NCBI RefSeq assembly: GCF_001428545.1
Contig: NZ_LMHZ01000012.1
Span: 62,546-126,545 of the forward strand
DNA: 64,000 nt
Direction: 5' to 3'
Source of the DNA: Noviherbaspirillum sp. Root189
GTDB taxonomy: Bacteria; Pseudomonadota; Gammaproteobacteria; Burkholderiales; Burkholderiaceae_D
In this document: in pieces, positions 8,538 to 17,320 of the stretch
How positions within the stretch are numbered: the first letter of the stretch is position 1
Layout of the letters: each line of letters opens with the position of its first letter
Notes under the pieces: generated by a model
Seen by the model: the letters and a program-made list of their open reading frames with translations, nothing else
Databases searched by the model: none
What the model was told of the DNA's origin: nothing
Made by a program: the position numbers and the translations under genes

Positions 8538-8978
8538 TTAAGCGAAAAGATGTCTTGGAGGACGTTCCAGCCCAGCAGGAATAAAGCCGGTGTAGGAAAT
8601 TACAGGAGGATTGACTGCCGCTTCAACACTGCTGAATGCAGGCATCAAAGATACAGTTGGCGGCGGTGCTGCGGCGCCAAAACAGCAAGCGGCGCAGGCG
8701 CTGCAATATGACGTTTTGTGAACGTGTTTGGTGTCCGATGACGTGTCAGTGTCAGCTACGTCGATGTCCGTGTCAGCCAATGCAGTATTTACATCAGGGC
8801 TCTCATGATGATGAGGAAGGGACCCGGCATCGTGATGATGCTCGGCACCGTTCGTCGTAACAGCCGACATGTCATGGTGCTGCGGACCGCAAGACGCTTT
8901 GACGGCAGCCGCCATGCCCTGGATGGGCAAAGCGGCTATTAGTAGCCAAAGCAAAAATGTCTTGAGGACACGCATCAT
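8538..8978 (-). CDS. His/Cys-rich secreted metal-associated protein (CzcI/CopL-like)
   Basis: This is the first gene after the CueR-type promoter at 9030-9060. The ORF can begin at either of two adjacent ATGs (8978 or 8975) and encodes about 146 residues. A signal peptide (FLLWLLIAALPIQGMAAA) is followed by a His-rich stretch (HHDAGSLPHHHESP), an acidic Asp/Thr segment and a Cys cluster SYCSACAACCFG. The composition resembles CzcI or CopL-type small proteins encoded ahead of metal-efflux operons, which are thought to sense or buffer periplasmic metal. The precise family is uncertain. No clear Shine-Dalgarno is visible. The promoter leaves a leader of only about 45 nt. Confidence 0.75.
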   Translation of the reverse strand: MMRVLKTFLLWLLIAALPIQGMAAAVKASCGPQHHDMSAVTTNGAEHHHDAGSLPHHHESPDVNTALADTDIDVADTDTSSDTKHVHKTSYCSACAACCFGAAAPPPTVSLMPAFSSVEAAVNPPVISYTGFIPAGLERPPRHLFA

Positions 8979-9029
8979 ATAAGTAAATCTGGAAAATGCC
9001 TTTGGTTGCCAGTTGCAAGTCACCCCGGT

Positions 9030-9060
9030 ATTGTAGACCTTCCTACAGGAGGCAGGTCAA
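9030..9060 (-). promoter_or_regulatory. CueR-type promoter of the copper-oxidase operon
   Basis: Read on the minus strand this is a -35 TTGACC (9060-9055), a 19-bp spacer and a -10 TACAAT (9035-9030). The spacer contains a CueR/HmrR dyad; on the plus strand ACCTTCC (9037-9043), 7 bp, GGCAGGT (9051-9057). The over-long 19-bp spacer is the hallmark of MerR-family activated promoters. It faces the gene at 8978 and so should control the whole run down to at least 3865. Confidence 0.85.
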
Positions 9061-9193
9061 GCCTTGGATGGCATTAATCGTCCGAAGTTGCCAAATAGGG
9101 CTTCGGGCTTCGAACATCGACGGAGAGAAAACACATTTCTCTTTTGGAAATGGAGATTTCAACGGAGCGGATCGAGCAGATGACGCAAGTCGT

Positions 9194-9649
9194 TTAATGT
9201 GCACAATCTGACGCACGCCTTCCCGGCGCGTCATGCTGTTTATGCGAAGCGTCCATGCCCTCCTCATTCGCCAGCCCGAGCAGGATCGGACAATCCGGTC
9301 GATCGTCACCGGCACAATTGAACGCAAGGTGTTTCAGTGTATCGCGCATCTCCGTCAGCTCCTGGATACGCCGATCAAGATCCGCCACGTGTTCGTGTGC
9401 GATCGCCTTGACATCCTTGCTGGCCCTGCTGCCATCCTGCCAGAGGGACAGCAGGTCGCGGATCTGTTCCAGTGAAAAGCCGAGTGTGCGGGCACGCTTT
9501 ACAAAGCGCAGGATATGCAGGTCGTTCTGGCCATACGTACGGTAGCCGGAATCGGTTCGCGCCGATGCCTTGATCAATCCAATACTCTCGTAGTAGCGGA
9601 TCATCTTTGCCGACACGCCGGTTGCGGTCGCAGCTTGTCCAATATTCAT
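9194..9649 (-). CDS. cueR: Cu(I)-responsive MerR-family regulator CueR/HmrR
   Basis: The 151-residue protein has the MerR winged helix at the N-terminus (MNIGQAATATGVSAKMIRYYE), the dimerisation helix, and the metal loop NCAGDDRPDCPIL. The two cysteines of the loop, seven residues apart, and the following proline match CueR/HmrR, which bind a single Cu(I). It activates promoters with 19-bp spacers by distorting the DNA. Two such promoters are present in this window, ahead of copA and ahead of the copper-oxidase operon. The gene lies 33 bp after copA on the same strand, so it is probably co-transcribed and autoregulated. AAAGGA lies 7-8 nt before the ATG. The C-terminal tail (HKQHDAPGRRASDCAH) adds possible ligands. 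Confidence 0.95.
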   Translation of the reverse strand: MNIGQAATATGVSAKMIRYYESIGLIKASARTDSGYRTYGQNDLHILRFVKRARTLGFSLEQIRDLLSLWQDGSRASKDVKAIAHEHVADLDRRIQELTEMRDTLKHLAFNCAGDDRPDCPILLGLANEEGMDASHKQHDAPGRRASDCAH

Positions 9650-9682
9650 GTCAGTTTCCTTTCTTTTCCAGCACCGTAATCA

Positions 9683-12154
9683 TTACGCTTGATGAACATC
9701 CGGCCGGGTAACGGCGGGCCGGGGTTTCCAGCGGCGCAGCAGCAAGGCATTCGACACGACGCTGACAGAACTGAACGCCATGGCGGCCCCTGCGATGACA
9801 GGATTGAGCATACCGAATGCAGCCAGCGGAATTCCGACCAGATTGTAGATAAATGCCCAGAACAGGTTCTGCTGGATTTTTGCATAGGTGCGCTTGGATA
9901 TATCGATGGCGTCAGCGACCAGTACAGGATCGCCGCGCATCAACGTGATACCTGCCGTATGCATGGCGACATCGGTTCCTGTGGACATCGCGATGCCCAC
10001 ATCTGCCGCCGCAAGGGCGGGTGCGTCGTTGATACCATCGCCCACCATGGCGACCCTGCGACCTTGGGTTTTAAGCTGGGCAACCACGTCGGCCTTATCC
10101 GCTGGAAGGACTTCCGCCCTGAATTCATGAATGCCTACGGCCTCGGCCACTGCGCGCGCACTGCCGGGATTGTCGCCAGTCAGCATGATCGAATGCACGC
10201 CCATGCGTTCGAGGCGCGCGACGGCGTCACGCGCCGACGCTTTCACCGTATCGCCGAATGCCAGCAAGCCGATCAGGCGGGCATCATCCGATTCTGCGCG
10301 GGCCAGCCAGGAGACCGTACGTCCGGCGGCTTCATGCAACGCTGCCTGTTTTTCCAGCACCTGGATGGATGCACCGATTTCCTGCATCAGCCGCTTGTTA
10401 CCCAGATACACGACGGCACCTTCGACGTTGGCCTGAACACCTCGACCGGGAAGCGCCCTGGCTTCCGTCGCGGCTTTCAGTATCACCGCTTTTGCGATGG
10501 CAGCCTGCTTCACGGCGGCGGCCAGTGGGTGATCGCTGTATTGCTGGACGGCGTGTGCCAGTTCGAGGACTTCGCGTTGAGCGTCGCGGGCTTCAGGATC
10601 TTGTGCTGCTCCCTCGATCGCAACGACCGCCGGCTTGCCTTCGGTCAGTGTGCCGGTCTTGTCGAATGCTACCGCAGACACGGCATGCGCGGTTTCGAGC
10701 GCCTCGGCATCTTTGATCAGAATACCGTATCGGGCGGCCACACCAGTGCCCGCCATGATGGATGTGGGTGTCGCCAGGCCAAGCGCGCACGGGCAGGCAA
10801 TGACTTGCACGGCGACCGCATTGAGCACGGCCTGCTGCCAGTCGCCGGTCAACCATCCCCAGGCCAGAAGCGTCACGACGGAAACCAGCAATACCACCGG
10901 TACGAACACCGCGCTGACGCGATCGACCAGGCGCTGGATGGGCGCCTTGACGGCCTGTGCGTCTTCGACCAGCTTGATGATTTGCGACAGCATGGTGGCG
11001 CTACCGACGGCGGTGGCTTCCAGCACCAGCAAGCCTTCCGCGTTGATGGCTCCCCCGGTCACACCGTCTCCCGGGCCCTTCGCGACCGGCAGGCTTTCAC
11101 CGGTAAGCAGGGATTCATCGAGATGACTGCTGCCTTCGACAATCCTGCCGTCGACCGGCACCCGCTCGCCAGGTCGTACGACCACCATATCGGCTGTGCG
11201 AACGGCTTCCACCGGCACCTTCAGATCACGCCCGTCCCTGCGCACCGTTGCTTCGACGACACGTAACGATTCCAGCGCGCGCAGTGCGGCAACCGTCTGC
11301 TGCTTGGCCCTGCCTTCCAGCCACTTGCCAAGCAGGACCAGGGTAATCACGACGGCGGAGGATTCAAAATAAAGATGAGCACTGCCTTCGTGGCCCGCAT
11401 GCTGCAGGAGAAGATACAGCGACAGGCCATACGCGGCGCTGGTGCCGATTGCAACCAGCAGATCCATGTTGCCGGAACGGGCCAGCAGCGCCTTCCAGCC
11501 GGCTTTATAGAAACGCGCGCCCAGCCAGAATTGCACGGGGGTCGCCAGCAACCATTGAACCCATCCAGGCAGCATCCAGTCGCTGCCGAACAGCATGCCG
11601 ATCATGGGCAAGACCAAGGGCAGGCTGAAGGCCGCCGACGCCGCCACCGGCCACCATGCCGGCAAGCCGCCGGATGTCTTTTCTTCAGGCGTATGGCGGG
11701 CGATGGACGCTTCGTAGCCGGCTTTGCGCACTGCCGCGATGAGCGCTTCCGCAGTGACACCGGTCGCCTGTACCTGGGCTTTTTCAGTCGCCAGATTGAC
11801 ACTGGCATCCTGGACACCGGCGACTTTCTTTAATGCCTTTTCCACCCGCGTGACGCAGGAGGCGCAGGTCATTCCGGTGATCGACAAGGAGACTGGCTCC
11901 ACGGCAACGTGATAGCCAGCCTTTTCGACTGCGCCTGTGAGCGCTTCCAGCGATATGCCAGGCTGTGCCTGGACCGTGGCCTTTTCCGTCGCCAGGTTCA
12001 CGCTTGCGCCATTGACGCCAGGAACCTTGGCAAGTGCCTTTTCAACACGCGCAACGCACGATCCGCAGGTCATGCCTTCGACGCCGAAACTCAGTTCGGT
12101 CAAGGTCAGGGTGCGGGCGGTGCTGTTGCGGTCAGCTTGCAATACGGTATCCAT
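9683..12154 (-). CDS. copA: Cu(I)-exporting P1B-type ATPase CopA
   Basis: This 823-residue inner-membrane pump moves Cu(I) out of the cytosol. Two N-terminal heavy-metal-associated domains carry GMTCGSC and GMTCASC (about residues 23-28 and 91-96). Eight membrane helices follow, with the transport motif CPC (VIACPCALG), the phosphorylation loop [12 protein letters not shown] ([12 protein letters not shown]), HP (SDHPLAAA) and [10 protein letters not shown]. The start at 12154 is supported by GGAG 6 nt upstream; the upstream ATG at 12166 would place that GGAG inside the gene. A CueR box and 19-bp-spacer promoter lie at 12180-12210. cueR follows after 33 bp. This is distinct from the multicopper oxidase also called CopA in Pseudomonas. 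Confidence 0.97.
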   Translation of the reverse strand: MDTVLQADRNSTARTLTLTELSFGVEGMTCGSCVARVEKALAKVPGVNGASVNLATEKATVQAQPGISLEALTGAVEKAGYHVAVEPVSLSITGMTCASCVTRVEKALKKVAGVQDASVNLATEKAQVQATGVTAEALIAAVRKAGYEASIARHTPEEKTSGGLPAWWPVAASAAFSLPLVLPMIGMLFGSDWMLPGWVQWLLATPVQFWLGARFYKAGWKALLARSGNMDLLVAIGTSAAYGLSLYLLLQHAGHEGSAHLYFESSAVVITLVLLGKWLEGRAKQQTVAALRALESLRVVEATVRRDGRDLKVPVEAVRTADMVVVRPGERVPVDGRIVEGSSHLDESLLTGESLPVAKGPGDGVTGGAINAEGLLVLEATAVGSATMLSQIIKLVEDAQAVKAPIQRLVDRVSAVFVPVVLLVSVVTLLAWGWLTGDWQQAVLNAVAVQVIACPCALGLATPTSIMAGTGVAARYGILIKDAEALETAHAVSAVAFDKTGTLTEGKPAVVAIEGAAQDPEARDAQREVLELAHAVQQYSDHPLAAAVKQAAIAKAVILKAATEARALPGRGVQANVEGAVVYLGNKRLMQEIGASIQVLEKQAALHEAAGRTVSWLARAESDDARLIGLLAFGDTVKASARDAVARLERMGVHSIMLTGDNPGSARAVAEAVGIHEFRAEVLPADKADVVAQLKTQGRRVAMVGDGINDAPALAAADVGIAMSTGTDVAMHTAGITLMRGDPVLVADAIDISKRTYAKIQQNLFWAFIYNLVGIPLAAFGMLNPVIAGAAMAFSSVSVVSNALLLRRWKPRPAVTRPDVHQA

Positions 12155-12179
12155 AGGGTGCTCCATTAGCTATACCTGC

Positions 12180-12210
12180 AGGATAAACCTTCCAATGATA
12201 GCAAGGTCAA
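12180..12210 (-). promoter_or_regulatory. CueR-activated copA promoter
   Basis: On the minus strand: -35 TTGACC (12210-12205), a 19-bp spacer, -10 TATCCT (12185-12180). The dyad on the plus strand is ACCTTCC (12187-12193), seven bases, GCAAGGT (12201-12207), close to the described CueR/HmrR operator. The transcript would begin about 20 nt before the copA start codon at 12154. Confidence 0.9.
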
Positions 12211-12607
12211 GCTAAATTCCAGATCCTTAAGGAATATACAATCCGAGGCCGAATTACTAAAAACGCACCGCCCAAAACCCTGGTCGGCTCAGGGCGATCC
12301 GGCAATCTTTTTAATACATCCAGTCCAACCGGTTTGAACCAGTGCTGGTCGAGTCCAGCCTGGTAAGCGAAGCGATCAAGGTGGGGGCGTCAGTGTGGCA
12401 CCGTATAATGGCGGCGGTTTTAGCAGACGTATGGGGACTGCGCCGCCGAAGGCGCCATTGAGCTTATTGGTCTAACCCGCCTTTTGAGCCGGTTTAGGCA
12501 ATTAGCAGTTCGAGTCCATAGGTCGTCGATAATTCCGCATTTTGCCGCCCCAGCCGATGCGGCAAAAGCCGCAATAACAAGTTAACTCTTCGATAATGCA
12601 CTTTTTC
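12211..12607. other. Intergenic region between copA and folA; possible promoter and hairpins, no gene recognised
   Basis: No protein-coding frame of convincing composition is seen. A TATAAT lies at 12404-12409 on the plus strand without a good -35. Downstream of it are GC-rich short hairpins (GCGCC/GGCGC around 12450) and a TTCGAGTCC that recalls a tRNA T-arm, but no cloverleaf can be folded. This may be the long leader of folA or an untranslated small RNA. Confidence 0.35.
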
Positions 12608-13105
12608 ATGATCCAGTCACCACTTACCATCGTCGTCGCCACCGATGCACAACGCGGAATCGGTATCAATAATTCGCTGCCATGGCGCTTGAAGGAAGAC
12701 ATGGCGCACTTCAAACGCACTACGGTGGGACATCCGGTGATCATGGGGCGTAAAACGTTTGAATCGATTGGCAAGCCGCTGCCCAATCGGCGCAACATCG
12801 TTATCACACGTAATCCGGACTGGCAGCAGGAGGGTGTCGAAGCGGTAACGTCGGTGGACGCGGCGCTGCGACTCGTCGAGGGTGTGCCGGCCTGCATCAT
12901 CGGTGGCGCGCAGATCTACACCGAAACGCTGCCACGCACATCCAGACTGGTCGTTACCGAGATTGCCAGAACTTTTAATTGTGATGCTTTTTTTCCTGAA
13001 ATCGATGCAAAGGATTGGAAAGAAGTGACCCGCGAACAGTACCATTCCCAGGAGAACGGGTTTGATTATGCGTTCGTCACTTATGAAAGAATCCAAGGGA
13101 ATTAA
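12608..13105 (+). CDS. folA: Dihydrofolate reductase
   Basis: FolA reduces dihydrofolate to tetrahydrofolate with NADPH, closing the cycle opened by thymidylate synthase. The motifs are clear: VVATDAQRGIGINNSLPWRL (substrate loop and Trp), EDMAHFKRTT (catalytic Asp/Glu region), VIMGRKTFESIG, LPNRRNIVITR and CIIGGAQIY. The protein has 165 residues from the ATG at 12608. An alternative ATG at 12596 adds four residues (MHFF); neither has a visible Shine-Dalgarno, and I prefer 12608 because it starts right before the first beta strand, as in other DHFRs. thyA lies 9.5 kb upstream, separated by the copper genes. Confidence 0.95.
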   Translation: MIQSPLTIVVATDAQRGIGINNSLPWRLKEDMAHFKRTTVGHPVIMGRKTFESIGKPLPNRRNIVITRNPDWQQEGVEAVTSVDAALRLVEGVPACIIGGAQIYTETLPRTSRLVVTEIARTFNCDAFFPEIDAKDWKEVTREQYHSQENGFDYAFVTYERIQGN

Positions 13106-13365
13106 TGTCCGGCCTCGGTTTTCATGTGCGTGGCCCGCACGCTGGGGAAGATCGATCCGATCACATCCGCCAGTCTGGCTGCGGCGCGGACCGCTTCAGG
13201 CGTTCCTGAAGCGAGTCGACAGCCTGACCAGATCTGATTCGATCCTTACCCGGCACTTTTCACACACATTTCACTCATATCTGCGAAAATCCCGGTTTTC
13301 GTAATTTTGGCGCGCAAGCTCTCCCGCCCAGGCGTCTCCCTCGTACCCTTCATCCTGGAGACCAC

Positions 13366-15624
13366 ATGAAATTCCGCTTTCCCATCGTCATCATTGACGA
13401 AGACTTCCGTTCCGAGAATACCTCGGGCCTAGGCATTCGCGCGCTCGCCGCAGCCATGGAGAAGGAAGGCATGGAAGTCCTGGGCGTGACCAGCTATGGC
13501 GACCTGTCGCAGTTCGCCCAGCAGCAATCCCGCGCATCGGCTTTCATCTTGTCGATTGACGATGAAGAGTTTGGCGGCGGCACGTCGGAAGAAACCGACT
13601 TCGCGCTGAAATCGCTGCGCGCGTTCGTCGAAGAAATCCGCTACAAGAACGCCGATATTCCAATCTACATTTACGGTGAGACCCGTACCTCGCGCCATAT
13701 CCCCAACGATATCCTGCGCGAACTGCACGGCTTCATCCATATGTTCGAGGACACGCCCGAATTTGTGGCGCGCCACATCATCCGTGAAGCGAAGTCCTAC
13801 CTCGATAGCCTGGCGCCACCCTTCTTCCGTGCGCTCGTTCATTACGCGCAGGATGGTTCGTATTCATGGCACTGTCCCGGCCACTCCGGTGGCGTCGCGT
13901 TCCTGAAGTCACCGGTGGGCCAGATGTTCCACCAGTTCTTTGGCGAGAACATGCTGCGCGCCGACGTCTGCAACGCGGTGGAAGAACTCGGCCAGCTGCT
14001 CGACCATACCGGCCCGGTCGCCGCGTCGGAACGCAATGCGGCGCGTATCTTCAATGCCGATCACTGCTACTTCGTCACCAATGGCACGTCGACCTCCAAC
14101 AAGATGGTCTGGCACTCGACGGTCGGCCCCGGCGACATCGTCGTGGTGGACCGCAACTGCCACAAATCCATCCTGCACTCCATCATCATGACCGGCGCGA
14201 TTCCGGTGTTCCTGATGCCAACCCGTAATCACCTCGGCATCATCGGACCGATCCCGCTGGAAGAGTTCAAGATGGAGAACATCCGCAAGAAGATCGAGGC
14301 CAATCCCTTCGCTCGCGAAGCGAAAAACAAGAAGCCGCGCATCCTGACCATCACGCAATCGACCTATGACGGCGTGCTGTACAACGTCGAGACGCTGAAG
14401 GAAATGCTGGACGGCGAGATCGATACGCTGCACTTCGATGAAGCGTGGTTGCCGCATGCGACGTTCCATGACTTCTACAAGAACATGCACGCCATCGGCA
14501 AGGACCGTCCGCGCGCCAAGGAATCGCTGATCTTTTCGACCCAGTCCACGCACAAGCTGCTGGCCGGTCTGTCGCAGGCATCGCAGATCCTGGTCCGCGA
14601 TTCGCAGACGGTCAAGCTGGACCAGGACATGTTCAACGAAGCCTACCTGATGCATACGTCCACATCGCCGCAGTACGCAATCATTGCGTCCTGCGACGTG
14701 GCGGCTGCGATGATGGAACCGCCGGGCGGCACCGCGCTCGTCGAGGAAAGCATTTTCGAAGCGCTGGATTTCCGCCGTGCGATGAAGAAGGTCGATCAGG
14801 AATGGGGCCAGGACTGGTGGTTCCAGGTATGGGGACCGGACGTCACCTCGGAAAACGGCATCGGCACGCAGGAAGACTGGCTGATCCGTGCGGAAGACGA
14901 CTGGCACGGCTTCGGCAAGCTGGCGCCAGGCTTTAACATGCTGGACCCGATCAAGGCGACGATCGTGACGCCAGGACTGTCACTGGACGGCAAGTTCGGC
15001 GAGAGCGGCATTCCGGCCTCGATCGTGACGCGTTACCTTGCCGAGCACGGCGTTATCGTCGAGAAGGCTGGCTTGTATTCGTTCTTCATCATGTTCACGA
15101 TCGGCATTACCAAGGGCCGCTGGAACACGCTGCTGACCGCGCTGCAGCAGTTCAAGGACGACTACGACAAGAACCAGCCGATGTGGCGCATTTTGCCGGA
15201 GTTCTCTGCGGCCAATCCGCGTTATGAGCGTGCGGGACTGCGTGACCTCTGCCACCAGATTCACGATATGTACAAAACGTATGACGTGGCACGCCTGACG
15301 ACCGAGATGTACTTGTCGGATATGCAGCCGGCGATGAAGCCGTCCGATGCCTTTGCGAAGATGGCGCATCGGGAGATTGAGCGTGTGGCGATCGATGAGC
15401 TCGAAGGTCGGGTGACGGCAATTCTGCTGACGCCCTACCCACCGGGTATTCCGCTGTTGATCCCGGGCGAGCGATTCAACAAGACCATCGTCGATTACCT
15501 GAAGTTCGCACGCGATTTCAATGAGAAGTTTCCTGGCTTCGAGACCGATGTGCATGGCCTGGTCACGCAGGAAATAGCTGGGCGGCGTGGGTATTACGTT
15601 GATTGTGTACGTCAGGATGACTAA
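13366..15624 (+). CDS. PLP-dependent Orn/Lys/Arg decarboxylase (arginine decarboxylase type)
   Basis: The 752-residue protein has the three-part layout of fold-III amino acid decarboxylases. An N-terminal flavodoxin-like wing covers about residues 1-130, the PLP core follows with the Schiff-base lysine in STHKLLAGLSQAS, and there is a C-terminal domain with PYPPGIP. PLP contacts include GTSTSNK, DRNCHKSI and LHFDEAW. Length and segments such as LLDHTG and VVDRNCHKS resemble E. coli AdiA (755 residues). Ornithine or lysine cannot be excluded as substrate. It produces a polyamine or consumes cytosolic protons. It ends in a strong terminator at 15678-15705. No antiporter gene is adjacent, which argues for polyamine supply rather than an acid-resistance pair. 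Confidence 0.9.
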   Translation: MKFRFPIVIIDEDFRSENTSGLGIRALAAAMEKEGMEVLGVTSYGDLSQFAQQQSRASAFILSIDDEEFGGGTSEETDFALKSLRAFVEEIRYKNADIPIYIYGETRTSRHIPNDILRELHGFIHMFEDTPEFVARHIIREAKSYLDSLAPPFFRALVHYAQDGSYSWHCPGHSGGVAFLKSPVGQMFHQFFGENMLRADVCNAVEELGQLLDHTGPVAASERNAARIFNADHCYFVTNGTSTSNKMVWHSTVGPGDIVVVDRNCHKSILHSIIMTGAIPVFLMPTRNHLGIIGPIPLEEFKMENIRKKIEANPFAREAKNKKPRILTITQSTYDGVLYNVETLKEMLDGEIDTLHFDEAWLPHATFHDFYKNMHAIGKDRPRAKESLIFSTQSTHKLLAGLSQASQILVRDSQTVKLDQDMFNEAYLMHTSTSPQYAIIASCDVAAAMMEPPGGTALVEESIFEALDFRRAMKKVDQEWGQDWWFQVWGPDVTSENGIGTQEDWLIRAEDDWHGFGKLAPGFNMLDPIKATIVTPGLSLDGKFGESGIPASIVTRYLAEHGVIVEKAGLYSFFIMFTIGITKGRWNTLLTALQQFKDDYDKNQPMWRILPEFSAANPRYERAGLRDLCHQIHDMYKTYDVARLTTEMYLSDMQPAMKPSDAFAKMAHREIERVAIDELEGRVTAILLTPYPPGIPLLIPGERFNKTIVDYLKFARDFNEKFPGFETDVHGLVTQEIAGRRGYYVDCVRQDD

Positions 15625-15677
15625 GCTGTAGTTGTACTAGTAGTTGTACTAGCAGTTGTCCTCATCACGAAGTCGCG

Positions 15678-15705
15678 AAAGGCACCCTCACGGTGCCTTT
15701 CTTTT
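15678..15705 (+). terminator. Rho-independent terminator of the decarboxylase gene
   Basis: GGCACC (15681-15686), loop CTCAC, GGTGCC (15692-15697), then TTTCTTTT. The stem is extended by AAA/TTT on both sides. It lies 54 bp after the stop codon. Confidence 0.9.
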
Positions 15706-16053
15706 ATCCAGTGACGCTCCCGCACCCCGAATCGGCGTGCATTATTACCCGTTACACCGCTCCCTCGGACAACGAGACTGAGAACTCCATCGCTAAAGCC
15801 TTCAGCCTTCGCATTCACGCCTGCCGTCAGCGCTGCAATTTACATTCAGAAACATCTCTCTCAATTGAGATACATCTTATCTCCATCTTTCCGTTCATCA
15901 TTCCATTCGATGCTTTCAGGCAACAATTCGGCTGTCGACGGTAAGGATGTCTAAGGCGAATTTGTGGTCATGCATTGAGACATGCGAAAAAGCATGTAAC
16001 CGAACACTTGCAACACCAACGGATGTTGTCGTAACGGCTCCTGAGGAGGGCTG
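15706..16053. other. Intergenic region without recognised gene
   Basis: A frame of 83 codons is open on the plus strand across this stretch, but it begins inside the terminator, has no ribosome binding site and resembles no protein I know. Nothing else is seen before the palindromic repeat that starts at 16054. Confidence 0.4.
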
Positions 16054-16167
16054 CCTCCCCTGCATGGGGAGGTTTTGGGTGGGGGCGCGAATGCGTGTAG
16101 TACGTGGTATCGCATGTAGCCCCGCCCCTACCTGTCCCTCTCCCTTTGCGGGGAGAGGGGTTTTTTT
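16054..16167. repeat. Compound palindromic repeat ending in a terminator-like hairpin
   Basis: Three nested or serial inverted repeats are seen. First CCTCCCC (16054-16060) with GGGGAGG (16066-16072). Second a GGGTGGGGGCG arm near 16078-16088 facing GCCCCGCCCC near 16119-16129. Third CCCTCTCCC (16136-16144) with GGGGAGAGGG (16150-16159), followed by seven T. The same design recurs at 44072-44182, so this is a dispersed repeat family. The last hairpin with its T-run could terminate plus-strand transcription. Confidence 0.75.
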
Positions 16168-16186
16168 CATATTTTGATAGTCGCTC

Positions 16187-17116
16187 TTAGAAAATCGAAC
16201 GAGACGTGAGCGTGGTAAAACGTTCCAGTGCATAGGTCCCTGCCAGCGAGTTTCCATTCGCTTCAAGTCCTGGCGACCACACCGCGATGGCGGCCTCTCC
16301 GGGCAAAAGTGCAAGAATTCCCCCGCCCACACCGCTTTTTGCCGGCAATCCGACACGATAAGCGAAGTCGCCCGCGGCATCATAGGTACCGCAGGTCAAC
16401 ATCAAGGCATTAAGACGTTTTGCCGAACTGGGATCGAGAATTTCCTGCCCTGTCCAGGGAACCGTTCCATGCTTCGCAAGAAAGGCCCCTGCCTTCGCCA
16501 GCTCACTGCAGGTCATCGTGATGGAACACTGGCGGCAATACGTATCAATCACTTCACTGACATCGTTGTGCAGGTTGCCGAAGTTCTTCATGAAATAGGC
16601 AATCGCACTATTCCGGTTTGCAGTCTTCTGCTCGGACTGCGCGACTGCCATGTCAAAGTCGATCGTCGGGTCGTCGGCAAGCATGCGCATGAACTGCAGG
16701 ACAGCAACATCAGCCTGTACAAACCGGGAGACCAGGATGTCGGTGATGACCAGCGCACCGGCATTGATGAAAGGATTGCGCGGGATGCCGCGCTCATGTT
16801 CCAGCTGAACCAGCGAGTTGAAAGGATTGCCGGAGGGTTCACGTCCTACCCGTTTCCAGATATTGTCCCCTTCGCGCGAAAAAGCCAGCGCAAGAGCAAA
16901 CAGTTTGGTGACGCTCTGAAGGGAAAATTTGACGTCAGCATCCCCGGTCGAGAAGGTGCGTCCATCAAGGCAATACACGGCCATGCCGAAACGTTCGGAC
17001 GAGGCTTTACGTAGCTCGGGAATATAGTCGGCGACATGGCCGCGCCCCAGCAATGGGCGGACTTCTTCCTGTATGGACTCCAGGACTTGCTGGTAATCGG
17101 GCTGGGCGGTGATCAT
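16187..17116 (-). CDS. glsA: Glutaminase A
   Basis: The enzyme hydrolyses L-glutamine to glutamate and ammonia. The serine beta-lactamase-like fold is marked by SLQSVTKLFAL (catalytic Ser and Lys), NPFINAGALV, the central NRNSAIAYFMKNFGN and the C-terminal SGVGGGILALLPG. From the ATG at 17116 it has 309 residues, matching E. coli GlsB (308). A longer frame would need a TTG at 17152 and adds 12 residues unlike the family. No strong Shine-Dalgarno is seen at either. It stands alone on the minus strand, next to the boundary of the A+T-rich glycosylation cluster. Confidence 0.95.
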   Translation of the reverse strand: MITAQPDYQQVLESIQEEVRPLLGRGHVADYIPELRKASSERFGMAVYCLDGRTFSTGDADVKFSLQSVTKLFALALAFSREGDNIWKRVGREPSGNPFNSLVQLEHERGIPRNPFINAGALVITDILVSRFVQADVAVLQFMRMLADDPTIDFDMAVAQSEQKTANRNSAIAYFMKNFGNLHNDVSEVIDTYCRQCSITMTCSELAKAGAFLAKHGTVPWTGQEILDPSSAKRLNALMLTCGTYDAAGDFAYRVGLPAKSGVGGGILALLPGEAAIAVWSPGLEANGNSLAGTYALERFTTLTSRSIF

Positions 17117-17320
17117 TGTTACTGGTCGGCTGCAGACTGGATTAGACTTCAATCACTGTATTCTAGGCGATCGTTTCCCGAATGTTGTTCGGGATAAAAA
17201 CGTCTTAATTCCATTCCCACGGCAACCAGGCCGCCCTTGCCGGACTTACGCGGATGGTTCAGCGTCTCAGGTTTGTATTGACCCACTAAAAATCTGCTCA
17301 AGTCACAATCTTGAACGGGC

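Noticed and set aside
9689-11266. A 525-codon open frame on the plus strand opposite copA
   Set aside because: It is the complement of a G+C-rich, strongly recognised gene; the translated product is rich in His, Arg, Asp and Gly, resembles no family and has no ribosome binding site.
12440-12515. tRNA-like TTCGAGTCC near the folA leader
   Set aside because: No acceptor stem or anticodon arm can be paired with it.
13102-13240. Minus-strand frame of about 45 codons (PEAVRAAARLADVIGS...) after folA
   Set aside because: Codon use is gene-like, so it may be a remnant, but no start, no family and a stop just upstream; too short to support as a gene.
13909-14907. A 332-codon open frame opposite the decarboxylase gene
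   Set aside because: Mirror of a high-GC coding sequence with every conserved decarboxylase motif on the other strand.
15628-15660. 12-bp imperfect repeats (AGTTGTACTAGT) after the decarboxylase gene
   Set aside because: Only two full copies and one partial; no sign of a CRISPR, operator or known repeat.
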